Below are positions 35,550-45,690 of a stretch of DNA of 64,000 nucleotides, piece after piece; the first letter of the stretch is position 1; each line of letters opens with the position of its first letter. The notes under the pieces are model-generated. The model ran no database searches. It was not told where the DNA came from and was given only the letters and a program-made list of their open reading frames with translations. Source of the DNA: Sindora glabra. Its lineage: Eukaryota > Streptophyta > Magnoliopsida > Fabales > Fabaceae. The position numbers and the translations under genes were made by a program. Location: assembly GCA_020226215.1 (NCBI GenBank), contig CM035230.1:22735883-22799882 (forward strand), in the 5' to 3' direction.

Positions 35550-37221
35550 TAGTTGGTATGTGTCCTAAGAACCAATCATATAGATGATTGAAATAATACA
35601 CAATGTATTATATTTTATTTTAGACAATTTAATTATTATATTTTATTCTCATAATTTTATTATTATTCTGCTGCAATTTATAACTTAATATAATAATTAT
35701 CCTTGGAATAGCTTCGCTATTCCTAAAATGCCCCTAGTCAAGTATTATTACGAAAATGATAGTAATAATACATCGAGACTAGCATGTATAGTGGCTGATG
35801 ATTACGAATCATGGATATGTGATATCAAGTCAATACATGAGTACATTGATTAGTGAATAATGTACTGGACTGAACCCACTATGAGAATATTGCATAGGAT
35901 AGACATGTCATAAGTTATTCTCATATGATTACATAAATACACATAAACTTTTGACCTGAAGTGACTACGGTTTTCTACATGAGGAATTACTTACTTTAAT
36001 ATTATCCTATGTCACCTTTAATCAGGATGACGAATAAGGCATTGATTGGGTGTGTCATAAATCATGCAGAGGGAAGTGAGTAATGTAAATGAGATTTTGT
36101 TACTCTTGTATAAAAGAGAAATATCCTTGGGCCCCTTGATTGAGTGAGACTTAGAAATGCATGGCCATGCTCAATTGGATTAATATGTGATATTAATCAT
36201 TTATTTTAAGTCTACTCAGTATCAAGAAATATGAATTAAACATTGACGAGGATGACACGTTCCATGCCTCCAGTTCAATTTGAATATTATTATAAAAGGG
36301 TTATGATGTAAAACATTGATCATGTATTAGGTGGATGTTGAATCACAGACATTGTACTTGAGTGGCAGTGATGTATTGCTAAACACCGCTCACTGTCTAT
36401 GGCTCAATAATAAGTCATTGTCAACGCAGTAAGAATTTACAGGGTCACACAAAAGGAATAAGAATAAGATAATAATTATTGGACTTTAATTATATTAATA
36501 TCCAATTAATTGGATTATTTTCATGCATATATATATATATATTATTAAGAATAATAAATTCACGTAATATATATATATAATATTATGTAATATTATTTGA
36601 TATTAAAATAATATCAAATAATTAAGTTATCAGATATTAGATAAATATATTATGAGATAATATTATTTTGATATTTGATAACTATATACAATTATCTAAT
36701 AATTAAGATATTTATATTATGAGATAATATTATTATCTAATATTAGATAATTAATAGATAAGTCCTATCTCTCCCCCATTATCTCTAGGATAAGGATAAG
36801 ATGAGTTGTTAAGTGTGATTAAGATTTTGGAAGCATTATCCTAGTAGGACTAGGATTATGGCTTGCCTAAGTTCTATAAAAAGAGACTTGAGGGCAGCAC
36901 TTTTACAACACGCTCAAAGCTTCCATACAAATCCTAAATCACTCAGAAAATATCCAATCCTAATTCCTAGAGAAAAAAACGCATCCTAGCATATTCGTGG
37001 AGGGTGAGAGGTCGTTATTCACTCCGTGTGGATACCGTAGAGATGCTGTACCTTCCGGTTAGCATTTAATTCATCCGCTCTCAAGTTTTGATCAGTAGAA
37101 ACACGAGTGCCCAATACGTAAAATCCTAATCATTAATTTATGCTTTTTGTATGGATCCTAGATAGAATTTGGATCAAAATTTTTGAAATTCCGCTGCATG
37201 TAATAATCCGAATTCCTAATA
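35550..37221 (+). mobile_element. Solo LTR 2 (1672 bp) inserted in Copia-3
   Basis: Same family as solo LTR 1. It starts TAGTTGGTATGTGTCC (one extra A after the first T) and ends AATTCCTAATA (C-to-T change in the terminal CA). The target duplication GTTAG lies at 35545-35549 and 37222-37226. It is much closer to solo LTR 3 than to solo LTR 1: long blocks such as 36060-36440 against 37960-38340 look identical by eye. Confidence 0.9.
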
Positions 37222-37226
37222 GTTAG

Positions 37227-37453
37227 ATATACAGATTTTGAATTTGCTGGCTCTCAGGATGATATAAAATCTACTTTAGGATATATTTTTACATTAGTTG
37301 GAGGAGTTGTATCTTGGAAAACTATAAAACAAACACTCTTGGCTTTTTCTACTATGTAAGGTGAGTTTATTGCATGTTATGGAGCAGCTACGCAAGCCAT
37401 TTGGCTAAAGAATCTTATCTTTGGTCTTTACATTATTGATTCTATCTCTAAAC
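37227..37453 (+). pseudogene. Copia-3 RNase H, first part
   Basis: This island between two solo LTRs encodes YTDFEFAGSQDDIKSTLGYI with a catalytic Asp of RNase H, then GGVVSWKTIKQTLLAFST, a stop where many relatives have a sense codon, and EFIACYGAATQAIWLKNLIF. It continues, in frame, at 39125 beyond solo LTR 3. Confidence 0.85.
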
Positions 37454-39119
37454 TGTTGGTATGTGTCCTAGGAACCAATTATATAAATGATTGAAATAAT
37501 ACACAATGTATTATATTTTATTTTAGGTAATTTAATTATTATATTTTGTTCTCATAATTTTATTATTATTCTGTACAATTTATAACTTAATATAATAATT
37601 ATCCTTGGAATAGCTTCTCTATTCCTAAAATGCCCCTAGTCAAGTATTATTACAAAAAGGATAGTAATAATATATCGAGACTAGCATGTATAGTGACTGA
37701 TGATTATGAATCATGGATATGTGATATCAAGTCAATACATGAGTACATTATTAGTGAATAATGTACTGGACTGACCCACTATGAGAATATTGCATGGATA
37801 GACATGTCATAAGTTGTTCTCATATGATCACTAATACACATAAACTTTTGACCTGAAGTGACTACGGTTTTCTACATGAGGAATTACTTACTTTAATATT
37901 ATCCTATGTCACCTTTAATCAGGATGACGAATAAGGCATTGATTGGGTGTGTCATAAATCATGCAGAGGGAAGTGAGTAATGTAAATGAGATTTTGTTAC
38001 TCTTGTATAAAAGAGAAATATCCTTGGGCCCCTTGATTGAGTGAGACTTAGAAATGCATGGCCATGCTCAATTGGATTAATATGTGATATTAATCATTTA
38101 TTTTAAGTCTACTCAGTATCAAGAAATATGAATTAAACATTGACGAGGATGACACGTTCCATGCCTCCAGTTCAATTTGAATATTATTATAAAAGGGTTA
38201 TGATGTAAAACATTGATCATGTATTAGGTGGATGTTGAATCACAGACATTGTACTTGAGTGGCAGTGATGTATTGCTAAACACCGCTCACTGTCTATGGC
38301 TCAATAATAAGTCATTGTCAACGCAGTAAGAATTTACAGGGTCACACAAAAGGAATAAGAATAAGATAATAATTAATTGGACTTTAATTATATTAATATC
38401 CAATTAATTGGATTTATTTTCATGCATATATATATATATATTATTAAGAATAATAAATTCACGTAATATATATATATAATATTATGTAATATTATTTGAT
38501 ATTAAAATAATATCAAATAATTAAGTTATCAGATATTAGATAAATATATTATGAGATAATATTATTTTGATATTTGATAACTATATACAATTATCTAATA
38601 ATTAAGATATTTATATTATGAGATAATATTATTATCTAATATTAGATAATTAATAGATAAGTCCTATCTCTCCCCCATTATCTCTAGGATAAGGATAAGA
38701 TGAGTTGTTAAGTGTGATTAGGATTTTGGAAGCATTATCTTAGTAGGACTAGGATTGTGGCTTACCTAAGTTCTATAAAAAGAGACTTGAGAGCAGCACT
38801 TTTCACAACACGCTCAAAACTTCCATACAAACCCTAAATCACTCAAAAAATATCCAATCCTAATTCCTAGAGAGAAAATGCCTCCTAACAGATTCGTGGA
38901 GGGTAAGAGGTCATTGTTCACTTCATATGGATACCATAGAGACGTTGTACCATCCGGCCGACATTTGATTCATCCTTTCTCAAGTTTTGATCAGTAGAAA
39001 CACGAGTGCCCAATAGGTAAAATCCTAATAATTGATTTATGCTTTTTGCATGGATCCTAGGTAGAATTCGGATCAAAATTTTGAAATTTCGCTGCATGTA
39101 ATAATCTGAATTCCTAACA
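37454..39119 (+). mobile_element. Solo LTR 3 (1666 bp) inserted in Copia-3
   Basis: It starts TGTTGGTATGTGTCCTAG and ends AATTCCTAACA, with the target duplication TAAAC at 37449-37453 and 39120-39124. Removing it with one TAAAC rejoins the RNase H frame (DSISK to PLRIYCDN). It has the same orientation as solo LTRs 1 and 2, and is nearly identical to solo LTR 2. Confidence 0.9.
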
Positions 39120-39124
39120 TAAAC

Positions 39125-39402
39125 CACTAAGAATTTATTGTGATAACAAATTTGCTATGTTGTTTTCCAAAAATAATAAAATTACATGTGGGTCTAAGCA
39201 TTTGGAAATAAAGTACCTTAAGGTCAGAGATTTTGTAAAAAATGGTAATATTACTATGGAGCATATTGATACAAATAACATAATTGTTGATCCTTTAACT
39301 AAAGGATTGAGACCTGCAATTTTTAGCAAACATGTTGAGAGTATGAATATCTTAAGGTTTTTTGATGTATTTAATTTGTGGGAGCATATTCCCTATATTT
39401 AA
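39125..39402 (+). pseudogene. Copia-3 RNase H, last part and pol terminus
   Basis: The frame reads IYCDNKFAMLFSKNNK, then SKHLEIKYLKVRDFVKNG and DPLTKGLRPAIFSKHV, the standard end of Copia pol, stopping at 39400. This piece is open throughout. It is the continuation of the island at 37227-37453. Confidence 0.85.
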
Positions 39403-40015
39403 TACTCTCATGTTATAATTTATTATGTTAGACCTTTTTTTCTATGAGATATTTAATTTCATGATGATCATCATAAAGTGAATATTCTATGCTATTATAT
39501 ATACTTTTACTTGTACATGTACTTATAGTTATTAAAATTTTTATTTCTTAAGATTGATGTTTGTCTTAAGTATGACTTTAATATCAAGAAAGTATGTCTC
39601 ATGAAATGACATCATTGAATGATCTCGAGAATGTGAGTGAGACATACATATAGTATATGGATTTCTCATTAAGTTTAGAGAAATCATGGAGGACTGATAA
39701 TGAAAATAGCACGTTTGATCACATTTTGTACTATTTTCTTACTACACAACCACACTAAAATCTATTGTCGATAAAGTCACTAGCACTTGTAATCATAGAT
39801 TGGTCTTATGTTAATGAGGGGCATAAAGGGCGCTATGATTAAGTGTTAGTTAGCTATATTAGATAGGATTATTGTGATGTTATCTTATAGGGCTAAATTA
39901 TTTTTTAATTGTGGCCATATAAAAGTTTTTGATAAATCAGTCTGTAGTCTTGTTTTCAAAATATATTTAGTTAAAACTCATGTAAAACTCAATTAATATT
40001 ACTCAAGTAGGAGAA
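39403..40015. other. Copia-3 3' untranslated region and polypurine tract
   Basis: About 600 bp of non-coding DNA between the pol stop and the 3' LTR, as is common in this kind of plant Copia. It ends with CAAGTAGGAGAA at 40004-40015, the polypurine tract that directly precedes the LTR start TGTTAAAATT. Confidence 0.65.
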
Positions 40016-40443
40016 TGTTAAAATTTTTCATAAAGTGAGCTGCTATTAATTAATAATTTTTTATTTAATAAAACTAACTAATTAAAATTTAGCCTAATTA
40101 TAAGATATGCATGAAGCCCATTTAAAATTATGATCATAAAGATATAGGCTTAACACATTTACATAATTTAGTATGATTTAACGATTATGTAGACCCAATG
40201 ACTCAATAATTCTATTATGGGAAGGATTGCTGGGGTTTATAAATAAGAATTATAGCTAGATCCCATTTTCACTTCTTATACACACGATTTCTACCGATTA
40301 AAAGTCGCCACTAAAAAGAAAAGCGAAGAGGAAGATCTAGTTAAAGGAGAATTTATTAGTTTCTGCTAAATTTGATTATGGCTGCAAATTCATTAAGTAA
40401 GTAAATACTAATTTCATATTTATGGTATTCTAATTATCATACA
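40016..40443 (+). repeat. Copia-3 3' LTR (428 bp)
   Basis: It starts TGTTAAAATTTTTCATAAAG and ends near AATTATCATACA, co-linear with the 5' LTR at 27989-28414. The right flank is TGACA. Confidence 0.85.
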
Positions 40444-41430
40444 TGACATCCTAAAAATTGAAAATTATTACATTAAATTGAATCGACTTTTATATATTTA
40501 TTTTTTTGCTTCGATTCATCTATAATTATTTCACTTTCACATGTGACAACAATTGCAATTACATTTTGAAACTCTGAATTATACTATGATCAACTTTAAC
40601 AACAATTTTTCTTACAGTAAAAGTGGTTTAATTTTTAAATATATACATATAAGCTATCGAAATTAAATTCGAAATGCAAAAAAAGACAACCTTCAAATAG
40701 AGTTAAAAAAAAGTTAGCAATGACCATAGTTATGCCAAAAAATTTGTTGTCTTTATTTTTATATATAATCATTTTAAATTAGCCCTTAAAAATTTAAAAT
40801 TTATATGCATTTTATAGAACTCTCATGTAAAAAACTCTAACTTCATTATCATTAATATATATATATAATCATTTGAACTAACCACTCATAGTAACTTCAA
40901 CAACAATTTAATAATTATTTGATTTATAGCAATAGTATGAAAAGTATTATTTTTTAGGAAATAGAAAAAGAATGAATTATATGGTTAGTCATTATTTAAT
41001 AGTTGGAGAGATTAAAACTTTTTAAAATTTTTACTTCCCGTAGAGTATAAGAAGTCTCTTATCCATCTTCTTTTTCAATAAATTCTATTTTTTTATTTTT
41101 TTAAATATAAAAATAAAATTATTCTCACTAAATTTAATTAATAATAATTAAAATTTATTAATTTATATTATAATAATATTAAAGATATAATAATCATTTT
41201 ATTAATACTTACCAAGAAATTTAAAATTGAATCAAATAAAACAAAAGTAATTATTTTCTAAGAAGTGTTACTTAATAACAATTAAATAATTTCAAGAATT
41301 TTTGAAAATTTTATTTAAAAAGTTACTTTTAGAAAAGTTTAATTTTTTATAAAAATTTACCTTTTATATAAATTAAACGTTTTTTAAAATTATCTTACAA
41401 TTCCTTTTCTTTTTTTTAGTTCTCTATCTA
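40444..41430. other. AT-rich intergenic DNA, nothing recognised
   Basis: About 1 kb between Copia-3 and a small fold-back MITE, with no ORF of interest. Confidence 0.4.
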
Positions 41431-41592
41431 GGGAAGACTACAGTACCCTTAAGAATTTCCAAACCCTAGGTATGTGGTACAATTTCATCCATTGGATAAT
41501 ATTGCCAAAGACTTAAGTAATCTCATCCAATGAATGAGATTATGCTACACCACCCAAGATTTAGAAATTCTTTGGGTACCTTAGAATTTTCC
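41431..41592. mobile_element. Fold-back MITE, about 162 bp
   Basis: The left half (GGGAAGACTACAGTACCC, then AAGAATTTCCAAACCCTAGG, then CCATTGGAT) and the right half (ATCCAATGAATGAGATTATG, then CACCCAAGATTTAGAAATTC, then GGGTACC...TTTTCC) are inverted copies of each other along almost their entire length. Flanks TCTCTATCTA (41421-41430) and TCTCTATATT (41593-41602) match at 8 of 10 positions, consistent with a Mutator-type 9-10 bp target duplication. It has no coding capacity. Confidence 0.7.
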
Positions 41593-41602
41593 TCTCTATA
41601 TT

Positions 41603-42632
41603 ATTTCCAATCATATAACAACCGCAACAGAACTATCATGATCGCAATTTGGAACAATGGTATGTTTATAAATCTTCTAGCAGCTGCCCGATGTGGGCTT
41701 TCTACATAATGTTCCTAATAGACAATACAATATTCCCTCTCTCTTCTCCCAGTTCAGGACATTCTTGAAACAGAAGCCTTGGATTCTGTTTTCATGAGTA
41801 GTTTTTTCTTTTTCCCTCATAACAACGTCACGATTAATGAATTTAAAAGTTCATCTCGGAAAGATAGTAATAAAATACACCCTTGGCATAAAATAAATAT
41901 ATAAACAAAGTACACCCCATGTTTTGAAAGAGACAAATCCGAGAAGATTGTAGTATATGGATACAATTGAGTTCCAATATATGCATTTTGGGCCATTTTA
42001 ATTTACTTTGTACGTACTCAAATTCCAAAACACTTAACCTCGAAAGTTAACAACACCCAGATTAAGTTAATTATTCCTTAATTTAATTATACTTATAAAT
42101 TTTTTATTTTTAAAAAATACATAGTAATTTATTTTTTCATTAAAAGGGGTGATGAATTTATATTTAAAATAGAGGGAAAAAAGGTAAATGATATAAAAAT
42201 ATATTAATATATATTTTAAAATAAAAAAGTATAAATTCCATACACTATATAAACCACAAAAGAAACAAGTATAATTTTGCCTATCAATGTATATGCAACA
42301 AACTTTTATCTTTTTTTTTATAGGAGTTATATTTCTTATGAAGTTTAATAGTTTACCACTTTTACGAATAGCTCTTAGTGCTGCACCTTTCCCATTTATT
42401 TGGACACATACTTTGTGAAATGGTTTATGCATATTTGTTGCCCAATGCAACAAGATCAAGTTAGTGAGAATAGAAATTTCTCATCATTTTTGTTTTCATT
42501 TCCATGATCATCAATCATAGGAGGGTCCCTTTGCCATTATATATAAATAGATTATTCTATTTGTATAGATACGATAGAGAAACACATTCAATCCTTACTT
42601 ATCTATTAATTTTCAATTTTGTACTTTATTGT
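41603..42632. other. Intergenic DNA, no gene recognised
   Basis: AT-rich. A 130-codon minus-strand frame at 42067-42459 is low-complexity (Lys, Ile, Tyr, Phe) with no recognisable family and is not called. Confidence 0.4.
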
Positions 42633-42775
42633 TGGATAGAGTAGCTTGGTAGCTCACAAAACTCATAATCTTGAGGTCACGAGTTCAAATTTTGCCTCTG
42701 CAATATTTTTTGACAAAAAATAGAGGATTGATTTTTTTTAAAATTCTTACTTTTTCCAATTATAATTTTTTTGAG
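42633..42775 (+). repeat. Possible tRNA-derived SINE
   Basis: TAGCTTGGTAGCTCAC (about 42642) resembles a tRNA A box, and GGTCACGAGTTCAAATTTTG (about 42676) a B box with the GTTCAAAT core, about 35 bp apart. GCCTCTGC and an AT/T-rich tail follow. This is the layout of plant tRNA-derived SINEs. There is no cloverleaf fold, so it is not a tRNA gene. No target duplication was identified. Confidence 0.4.
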
Positions 42776-43771
42776 GGGTGCAACTTATGTGTTTATATGC
42801 TAATTATTAATATATTTAAATAGGGCTAATTTTATTATCACGGAGTGAAATAATTGTAATAAAAGTTAAATTTGCATTATTTTCATCCCTCAAAATATTA
42901 ATATTGCACTTCAATGAATCACTTACACTAATTAATAACTTTTTCCATAATTTCAATAATATGATTGTCTTTGATCTAACCATTGAATTAGAACTCGTCA
43001 ACATGCTCATCTTACATATAAATATTTAAAAGAAATTTAAAGGACGCCATATATTTAATCGAAGTGTTAAAACTGTTTGATATTTTATAAGCGTATGTTA
43101 CATTAATTTTAAAATTTATTGATAAGATAGTAAATAATTTCATATTGATATAAAATTTTGTGAAGTTAGTCTATGTTAAGTATTTTAAATTCATCAATTA
43201 ATTCTATAAAAGAGCTTATTGCATAGAAAGTTAAAAAACAGTGAAAGTATAAAATTTGTTTACACTTGCGTCGATCGATCTCCTCTCAATTGAGATCTTT
43301 ATTGTATGTAAAGGCCATCTCTCAGTGTTATTGCAGTTTGAAAAAAAAAATTTTTTAAAAATCTCGTACAAATAATACTATATTGAAGACTCAACATTAT
43401 ATTTGTGGATATCTTATATTTATCTCTTTCTTATCTAATGTGAATAATTACTGCTTCTTCCTTAAAAATTTTGTATTTGTATTTATTATAATATCATTAT
43501 TGATGGTCCATACCACAACTTGTGTCTCAGTTAATCTACCGAAAAGGAAAAGAAAATGGGTAGAAGCATTAAATATTTATTATAATGAAATACTGTTTAT
43601 TATTGCAAAAAGACATTTTTGGGTACTTTGCACAAGATAGGGACCCACTCCACTTACATCTATTAGGTAAAAATATTGTCTATTTTATACACTATGCATT
43701 TATGCATTAAAACATTCTACCTTCCTCTGGACAAACATTCTTCTATTTATAATAAAATGGTAGAACAGATC
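42776..43771. other. Region downstream of the ACC oxidase gene
   Basis: AT-rich DNA holding the 3' UTR of the minus-strand gene on its right edge. The first few hundred bases after the stop (lower coordinates) contain AATAAA-like words on the minus strand, but a single polyadenylation site cannot be picked. No other gene seen. Confidence 0.4.
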
Positions 43772-45263
43772 TTAAGCAGTTGCAATTGGACCTAGATTCA
43801 CATTTGATACTTTCAGAGCTTCAAATCTTGGTTCTTTAGCCTGGAACTTCAATCCAGCATAAAGCTTCATGTAATCTTCAAAGACAAATTTTGGGTAAAC
43901 TTGGTTTTTCTCTTCGGCTTCTCTCTCAACCAACTCTGGTGCTGGGAAGATCACGGCCTCGCTGCCTGGGTTGTAGAATGAGGCAATGGACATTCTGGTG
44001 CCATCAGTCTGTGCGATCACGCGGTGCTCCACGCTCTTGTACTTCCCATTTGTGATTACCTGTTTTTGATAGAGTGGTTTGATGAGAATCAGAATTGTTG
44101 AGATGAACTGTTTGATGAATTGTCTATTAGTCAGAGTCAGTGTTTTACCTCTAGCTGGTCACCAAGGTTGACGACAATGGAGTGGCGCATAGGGGGAACA
44201 TCCACCCACTGCCCATCTTTGAGCAGCTGAAGACCACTCACCTTGTCATCTTGGAAGAGGAGGATAATCCCGCCGGCATCCGTGTGGGCTCGAAGACCCT
44301 TCACCAGGTTTGGCTTTGGGCATGGAGGGTAGTTAGCAACCTTGGTGCCAAAAGTTGGAGAACCCTGTGATCCATAGAAGGCCTTCTTGAGGTATCCCTT
44401 CTCTAACCCAAGGTTCTCACATAACAAGTCCAGTAGTTCCTCTGCAAGCTTCTCTAATCTCTGTGCAAATTCCCTCATCACAGTCCTGCGCCATTCATTA
44501 CCTCAAGATATTAAAATTACAGTATTGAAGAAGATAAAATTACAGTGAAAATTTTTTCTGATCTATCTTTTACATATTTATTTTTTTGGTCATTTCAAAG
44601 ATAATATATTGAGAAATTTTTCATAAAACTTGACTTCTGTTCTTTTTATATGGGAACTCGGTTTATTTCATTTTTGGGGGGTCAGAAACATGGAATATTA
44701 ATGTTACCTATTACTTAAGACAAATCATTTCTTTGAAATGAATAAAAATTGTAAGCGTGTTGGATTTCCCTTTTTTTTCCTCTTTTACCTGTACTCGTCA
44801 CTGAGATCAGGGACCTGAGAAATGTTTGACTCAGGGAGATGACGCAAGTAAAAGGTGCTCTCCCAATCCATGTCTTTGACCTCAGTTTGGACAGCCTCTA
44901 GGCCTTTGCTTGCCACTAACTCCTTGAATCTTTGTTCCATGCTTTTCCTGTAGTGCTCTTTTGTCAACCTCTCCACAGTGTCCATTAACTCATGGGGTAT
45001 GCCATGATTCACCAGCTACAGTTTTCAAAACCAAACATGAGGAAATTCACTTAACAAGAAAAGAAAATCACAGTAACCGGAACAAACAGAGATTTGGAAG
45101 GCACTGTAGAAATTGATTTGAGTCAAGAAAAGATTTTGAGCTTCTTAAGGTATGTTACCTCAAAGAATCCCCAGTTCTCACAGGCATCTTTGATTTTCTC
45201 CATGGTGGCTTTCCTCTCCTCACCATTGAGTTTGTCCAAGCAGATGACTGGGAAGTTCTCCAT
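43772..45263 (-). CDS. ACO: 1-aminocyclopropane-1-carboxylate oxidase (ACC oxidase), four exons, intact
   Basis: ACC oxidase makes ethylene from ACC, using Fe(II), ascorbate, O2 and CO2; it is the last step of ethylene synthesis in plants. Exons on the minus strand are 45159-45263, 44789-45015, 44149-44485 and 43772-44059 (105, 227, 337 and 288 bp), joined by GT-AG introns of 143, 303 and 89 bp. They give 318 residues, the usual family length. The start (MENFPVICLDKL) and the NWGFFELVNHGI block are typical. Fe(II) ligands are H178 and D180 (LRAHTDAGG) and H235 (SVEHRV). The RxS motif is R245-M-S247 (RMSIASFYNP), and the C-terminus has AKEPRFEA near 297-304. No stop or frameshift was seen. It is the only convincing host gene in the window. 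Other 2-oxoglutarate dioxygenases are excluded by the ACO-specific blocks. Which ACO paralogue it is cannot be told. Confidence 0.97.
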
Positions 45264-45357
45264 TTCTCAAAACTCAAAATCCTCTCTTTCTACTTCTCTC
45301 TCTCTTGGTAGTGTAAGCTGTAAACTTCTCTATGCAGACTGGAGTTTGATCGGGTGC

Positions 45358-45366
45358 TATTTATAG
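45358..45366 (-). promoter_or_regulatory. TATA box of the ACC oxidase gene
   Basis: On the minus strand the sequence reads GCCTATAAATAGCACC, a strong plant TATA box about 95 bp before the ATG at 45263. The stretch between (about 45264-45335) is GA-rich on the minus strand (CT-rich on the plus strand) and is the likely 5' UTR. The start of transcription is expected about 30 bp downstream of the TATA box. Confidence 0.75.
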
Positions 45367-45650
45367 GCATTTTGCATTAGGACCCAAAATCTAAAATCAC
45401 TTTGAAAATTAGATTAATCCATTTACTAGTCATATGCGGCTTATTAATTATCAAAACTTCTAGTCCAGGTTGCTTATTTGAATTGTCTTGGCCTTTTTGG
45501 TGGCTTAGACCCACCATATGGCTTACCTCTCTCCTTGAGACTTTGACCAAAATTCAGACGTATTATTTTTCACACTTACAGACGTGAAATTTAAATGTAA
45601 GCTAGTTTGGCCATCTGCATCTAATAAGTAGAGTTAATTTAATTCAGACG

Positions 45651-45690
<40 letters not shown>

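Larger units (their letters stand above)
27989..40443 (+). mobile_element. Large nested Ty1/Copia retrotransposon (Copia-3)
   Basis: LTRs at 27989-28414 and 40016-40443 enclose gag, protease, integrase, RT and RNase H in Copia order. The span is 12.5 kb because three solo LTRs of another family (32775-34451, 35550-37221, 37454-39119) are inserted in pol; subtracting them leaves about 7.4 kb, a normal Copia size. The flanks TTAGA (left) and TGACA (right) do not match, so the original target duplication has decayed or a boundary is off by a few bases. All coding parts contain stops or frameshifts. Confidence 0.85.

Noticed and set aside
27989..40443. Target duplication of Copia-3
   Set aside because: The flanks TTAGA and TGACA do not match, so no duplication is claimed although the LTR pair itself is clear.
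42067..42459. 130-codon minus-strand frame
   Set aside because: Mostly Ile/Lys/Tyr/Phe from AT-rich DNA, with no family resemblance.
45094..45366. 90-codon plus-strand frame
   Set aside because: It is the antisense of exon 1 and the 5' UTR of the ACC oxidase gene.
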